A stretch of 10,134 nt of DNA. Source: Stephanodiscus triporus (lineage: Eukaryota > Bacillariophyta > Thalassiosirophyceae > Thalassiosirales > Thalassiosiraceae). Every line of letters starts with the position of its first letter. The stretch's first letter is position 1. The stretch is taken from contig JALLAZ010001121.1 in NCBI GenBank assembly GCA_036939755.1, positions 1 to 10,134 on the forward strand. Direction: 5' to 3'. This document shows positions 7,258 to 10,134 of this stretch, piece by piece. Under the pieces are notes generated by a model. That model was not told where the DNA came from. It saw only the letters and a program-made list of their open reading frames with translations, and searched no databases. The position numbers and the translations under genes are program-made.

Positions 7258-7919
7258 ATGGTAAGCATAGACTTTGACTGCATCATTTCAGTCTCTTTCA
7301 TTCACTCAGCCAGACGAAATCAAACATCTACTTCACACAGACGACTTGCGCGCAGGCGATCAAGGCTTGGGAGGACAGACGCCAACAATCATCCGAGAGC
7401 GCGACCGAGATCAATTTATGCTTCCAATCGCCGCCGATTGCCAAATTAGACACCAAGGCATTGGGATCTCTTGCGAAATGCCAAAAGTTATCCATCAGCA
7501 CGAACATGATCGATCGAATGGTCAACTTGACGGGTATGTCCGAACTAAAGGCGTTGAGCCTGGGCAGGAACAACATCAAGAAGATCGAGAAACTCGAGGA
7601 CGTCGCCGGGACTTTGACGCAGCTCTGGATCAGCTACAATCAGATCGCATCATTGGATGGGTTGGCGTGCTTGACGAATCTGACGACGCTGTATTGTAGC
7701 AACAATTTAATCAAGTCCTTCGAGGAGCTTGACAAGTTGAAGTTCAACGACCAGCTAAGAGACGTTATATTCGTTGGGAATCCGATGTACGCCGAGGTTT
7801 CGAGCAAGGAGAAAGCTCGAATTGAAATATTAAGGCGCCTGCCGAACCTAAAAAAGATTGACGGTGAATTCGTAAAGCCTTCGGAGATCGAGGCGGCACA
7901 GCAGGCACCAGCCGAGTGA
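7258..7919 (+). CDS. DNAL1: Axonemal outer-arm dynein light chain 1 (LC1, leucine-rich repeat)
   Basis: LC1 is a small leucine-rich repeat protein that binds the motor domain of an outer-arm dynein heavy chain and tunes flagellar beating. The preferred model is ATG at 7258-7260, intron 7261-7313, then 7314-7919, giving 202 residues (human about 190, Chlamydomonas about 198). A short N-terminal helix (TTCAQAIKAWEDRR, 11-24) and the PPIAKLD segment (41-47) match the family, then LRRs run about 55-155 (LSISTN, LSLGRNNI, LWISYNQI, LYCSNNLI), followed by the C-terminal cap VFVGNP-like IFVGNP and LPNLKKIDG (178-185). An alternative acceptor at 7340/7341 gives 193 residues starting MTTCAQ. The acceptor with the best pyrimidine tract (7309/7310) would put the protein out of frame. 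The gene faces argininosuccinate lyase, 158 bases between stops. Confidence 0.9.
7261..7313 (+). other. Intron directly after the LC1 start codon, 53 bases (or 80)
   Basis: Donor ATG|GTAAGC; the acceptor at CAG 7311-7313 is the second of two close CAGs (7307-7309, 7311-7313) and the one that keeps the LRR frame. An acceptor at CAG 7338-7340 also keeps the frame. The intron is needed because the ATG and the LRR coding region are in different frames. Confidence 0.6.
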
Positions 7920-8077
7920 GGCTTGGTGGCAAATATGCACTCGAAAAAGCCCCCGATAACTTCTTCTACTTGAGGTTGTATCAAATAACGATGTTTGTAA
8001 TTTTCGTACACCATTATTTCTTACGCAATGCACTACTTACTTTTATCGCTCTGACTTTCCATTTCGTCCCGAGCTAA
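7920..8077. other. Short convergent intergenic region, LC1/argininosuccinate lyase
   Basis: 158 bases between facing stop codons, so the two 3' UTRs are likely to abut or overlap. No other feature was seen. Confidence 0.5.
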
Positions 8078-9757
8078 TCACAATGTCTTCGCAAAGGCGA
8101 TGCACTTCTCGATCTGTTCCACAACACGCGCCTTTGAAGTCCCGCCGATGGAGCTCTTGCGTTCCACGCTCATCTCATAGTCCCACACCTTCATCACGTC
8201 CTCCTCGAACCTCGAATCGATGTTTTGCAGCTGCTCGAACGTTAGCGCGTCAAGGCTGATCTCTTGCTCCTCCGCGAGTCGAACGCATGCTCCGCTGTTT
8301 GTGTGTGTCGTGGCATGGGAAGAGGCGATAGGAAATAATGAGTGAGATACAATACAATCCGATGTGAATTTTTCAACAACGAAAAATCCAAGGATAGCTT
8401 TTTGTCAGACAGAAATCTCATTGTAGAACCCTTCATAGATCTCCTCCATGATTGGAGGATGTCATTATAAGGCTTGCGTGATGATTGTTCCTCATCCAAA
8501 TAGACATGCCCGACTCCTCCCAGTTGGTCCTCCACACTCCCGCCAACACATACAAACACCACGCCTTCCTCCTTACCTAATGTGATGCGTCTCGCGAAAC
8601 GGCACCCCCTTCCTGACCAGGTAATCCGCCAAGTCCGTCGCCAGCATCTCGGGACAGAGCGCCTTCATGAGCATTTTCGGATTCGGCCGCATCGTGACGA
8701 TGACCCCCGTGGCGATGGCCAGGCAATCCTTCACGGTGTCCACGGCGTCGAAGAGCGGGACCTTGTCCTCCTGCAGGTCCTTGTTGTACGCGCGGGGCAG
8801 CCCCTTTAGCGTCGCCATGATCCCCACGCTCCGTCCGATGGCGATCCCCGCCTTCCCCCTCAGCAGCTCGAGCGCGTCCGGGTTCTTCTTCTGGGGCATG
8901 AGCGAGCTCCCCGTGGCGTACGCGTCGTCGATGTCGACGCACTTGAGCATGTTGTTTATGATGAGGTCCTCCGCGAACTGGCTCAGGTGCACGAGCAGGA
9001 GGGAGTGCCACATTAGGAACTCGGCCACGAAGTCGCGATCGCAAACGCCGTCGATGGAGTTGCTCGTCACGCCGTCGAATCCCAGCTCCGACGCGAGGAA
9101 TTCGCGATCGACGCCGAAGGCGTTCCCTGCCATCGCCCCCGATCCGAGCGGGCACTGATTCGCCCGCGGCACGAGCTGCGACAGGCGCTCGGCGTCCCTC
9201 GTCAGCGCGGCGACGTGCGACATGAGCCAGTGGGAGAAACGCACAGGCTGGGCCGGCTGGAGATGGGTGTACCCGGCCATCAGGACGTCGATGTGCTCGG
9301 AGGCGAATCGCGCCGCGGCGTCGAGGAGGGACGCGAGGTCCTTGAGTATGTCGCGCTCGGCCTCGACGAGCCACAGGCGTGTGTCAGTCGCGACCTGATC
9401 GTTGCGACTTCGGCCTGTGTGGAGCTTCCCCCCCAGGGGGCCGACGAGCTCGGTGAGCCGACGCTCGTTCGCGGTGTGTATGTCCTCGTCGCCCGGCCTT
9501 AGCTCGAAGGTGCCCGCGGACCACTCCTCGTGCACCCTCTCGAGTCCGTCGACGATGGCGTCGCACTCGTCGACTGTGAGTATCCCCACCCGCTGAGTGG
9601 CCTTGGCGTACGCGATGGAACCGCGTATGTCCTGGGACCACATTCGCTTGTCGAAGTTGATCGACTCGTTGAACTTCTCCATGATCGGGTCGGTCCCGCC
9701 CTTGAATCTTCCGCCTGCGCCGAAGAGCCCTCCCCGCGATCCCGATGGCGCCGACAT
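8078..9757 (-). CDS. ASL: Argininosuccinate lyase, two exons
   Basis: This enzyme splits argininosuccinate into arginine and fumarate, the last step of arginine synthesis and part of the diatom urea cycle; it works as a homotetramer. Exon 1 runs 9757 to 8577 and exon 2 8294 to 8078, giving 465 residues (family 455-470). Visible motifs: GGRF (15-18), TGRSRNDQ (114-121), THLQPAQP (164-171, with the proton-handling His165), and the fumarase/lyase signature GSSLMPQKKNPD (283-294) carrying the catalytic serine loop. Exon 2 supplies the C-terminal part SG...VWDYEMSVERKSSIGGTS. The splice restores the conserved HHISG across codon 394 (AG|C). The N-terminus is only about 12 residues longer than the core and has no evident signal or plastid transit peptide, so a cytosolic enzyme is likely. 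The family call is certain. Confidence 0.96.
8295..8576 (-). other. Intron of the argininosuccinate lyase gene, 282 bases
   Basis: On the minus strand the donor is AG|GTAAGG (8577/8576) and the acceptor CAG|C (8295/8294), phase 2. Without splicing, a TAA follows immediately at 8575-8573 and cuts off the C-terminal 71 residues. Size is close to the elongase intron. Confidence 0.9.
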
Positions 9758-10134
9758 TGCTAATTAGTTTTGTAGAGTGGGGACCGGGCTTATTGTTTAG
9801 AGTAATAGTAGTGGGAAGTAGCAAAGGGGCGGCGAGCTATAACTTTATTCTTTGACGTGTGCTTATTGCTTTTTTGCCATTCGGAGGCATCGTTTTTGTG
9901 GATCGAACTCCCGCTGTGCAAATTCACGGTCGCAAGTGCAGCAGAGGGGCTGGCGGTCTGGCCGCCAATGTTGGATTTCCGCCTTTTTTCAATTTTTGGC
10001 GGTCTCCTCTTCCAGCAGAGATCGAAGTTGTAGATTTAGCAAGCCCAAGACGCAAACAAGGAAAGATGAGAATCTCATCTTTCCACTGCGCGACCAGGAG
10101 CAAATAATGAGAATCTCATCTTTCCACTGCGCGA
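9758..10134. other. Region upstream of argininosuccinate lyase
   Basis: 377 bases with no recognisable gene. The part next to 9757 should hold the lyase promoter. It contains TGACGTGT (9853-9860), a bZIP-type core resembling the TGACGT element described for CO2/cAMP response in diatoms, one hairpin (TGGCGG 9951-9956 with CCGCCA 9962-9967), TGGCGGTCT repeated at 9951 and 9997, and the repeat at the right edge. Confidence 0.4.
10066..10134. repeat. 28-base direct repeat, two copies, 41-base period, at right edge
   Basis: 10066-10093 and 10107-10134 are identical over 28 bases (starting ATGAGAATCTCATCTTTCC) and separated by 13 bases. The second copy ends exactly at the window edge, so more may follow. 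Around the first copy, 10060-10084 is a perfect palindrome with 12-base arms and one central A; the second copy keeps only 6-base arms. Confidence 0.8.

Noticed and set aside
8242..8562. 106-codon minus-strand frame
   Set aside because: It covers the lyase intron and part of exon 2 in a wrong frame.
8577..9374. 265-codon Arg/Gly-rich minus-strand frame
   Set aside because: It is a shifted frame of the argininosuccinate lyase gene, open only because of high GC content.
4200..9757. Functional gene cluster of elongase, TFIIS, LC1 and lyase
   Set aside because: Genes alternate strands, have introns and belong to unrelated pathways; chance adjacency in a compact genome suffices.
10066..10134. 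CRISPR array
   Set aside because: There are only two repeats, a 13-base gap is too short for a spacer, and the DNA is from a eukaryote nucleus.

Overview
The window looks like nuclear DNA of a centric diatom close to Thalassiosira. The strongest reason is the fatty acid elongase at 4200-5602, which I recognise, from memory and without an alignment, as the counterpart of the C20 delta-5 elongase of Thalassiosira pseudonana along its whole length, including its N-terminal segment and lysine/alanine-rich tail. Short GT-AG introns, an argininosuccinate lyase (diatoms run a urea cycle), an axonemal dynein light chain (centric diatoms make flagellate sperm) and decayed piggyBac and RecQ-type helicase elements all fit.

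Layout: positions 1-925 (minus) hold the 5' part of a broken RecQ-like helicase gene that runs off the left edge. Positions 1168-3840 hold a decayed piggyBac-type DNA transposon, also read on the minus strand: the transposase reading frame (3503 down to 1394) is broken by two in-frame TGA codons and one frameshift, and is framed by imperfect terminal inverted repeats and four copies of a palindromic GTACTAATTAGTAC-like motif. From 4200 on the DNA is ordinary compact host genome with genes on alternating strands: elongase (+), transcription elongation factor TFIIS (-), outer-arm dynein light chain LC1 (+) and argininosuccinate lyase (-). Elongase/TFIIS and LC1/lyase pairs converge; TFIIS and LC1 share a 234-base divergent promoter. 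A 28-base direct repeat containing a palindrome begins at the right edge.

The four host genes belong to unrelated pathways (long-chain polyunsaturated fatty acid synthesis, RNA polymerase II transcription, flagellar motility, arginine/urea metabolism), so they look like chance neighbours and not a functional cluster. I see no clearly new multi-gene system. The parts most worth a second look are the transposon ends with their repeated palindrome, the absence of the expected TTAA at those ends, the broken helicase gene beside it, and the start codon of the LC1 gene standing alone before an intron.
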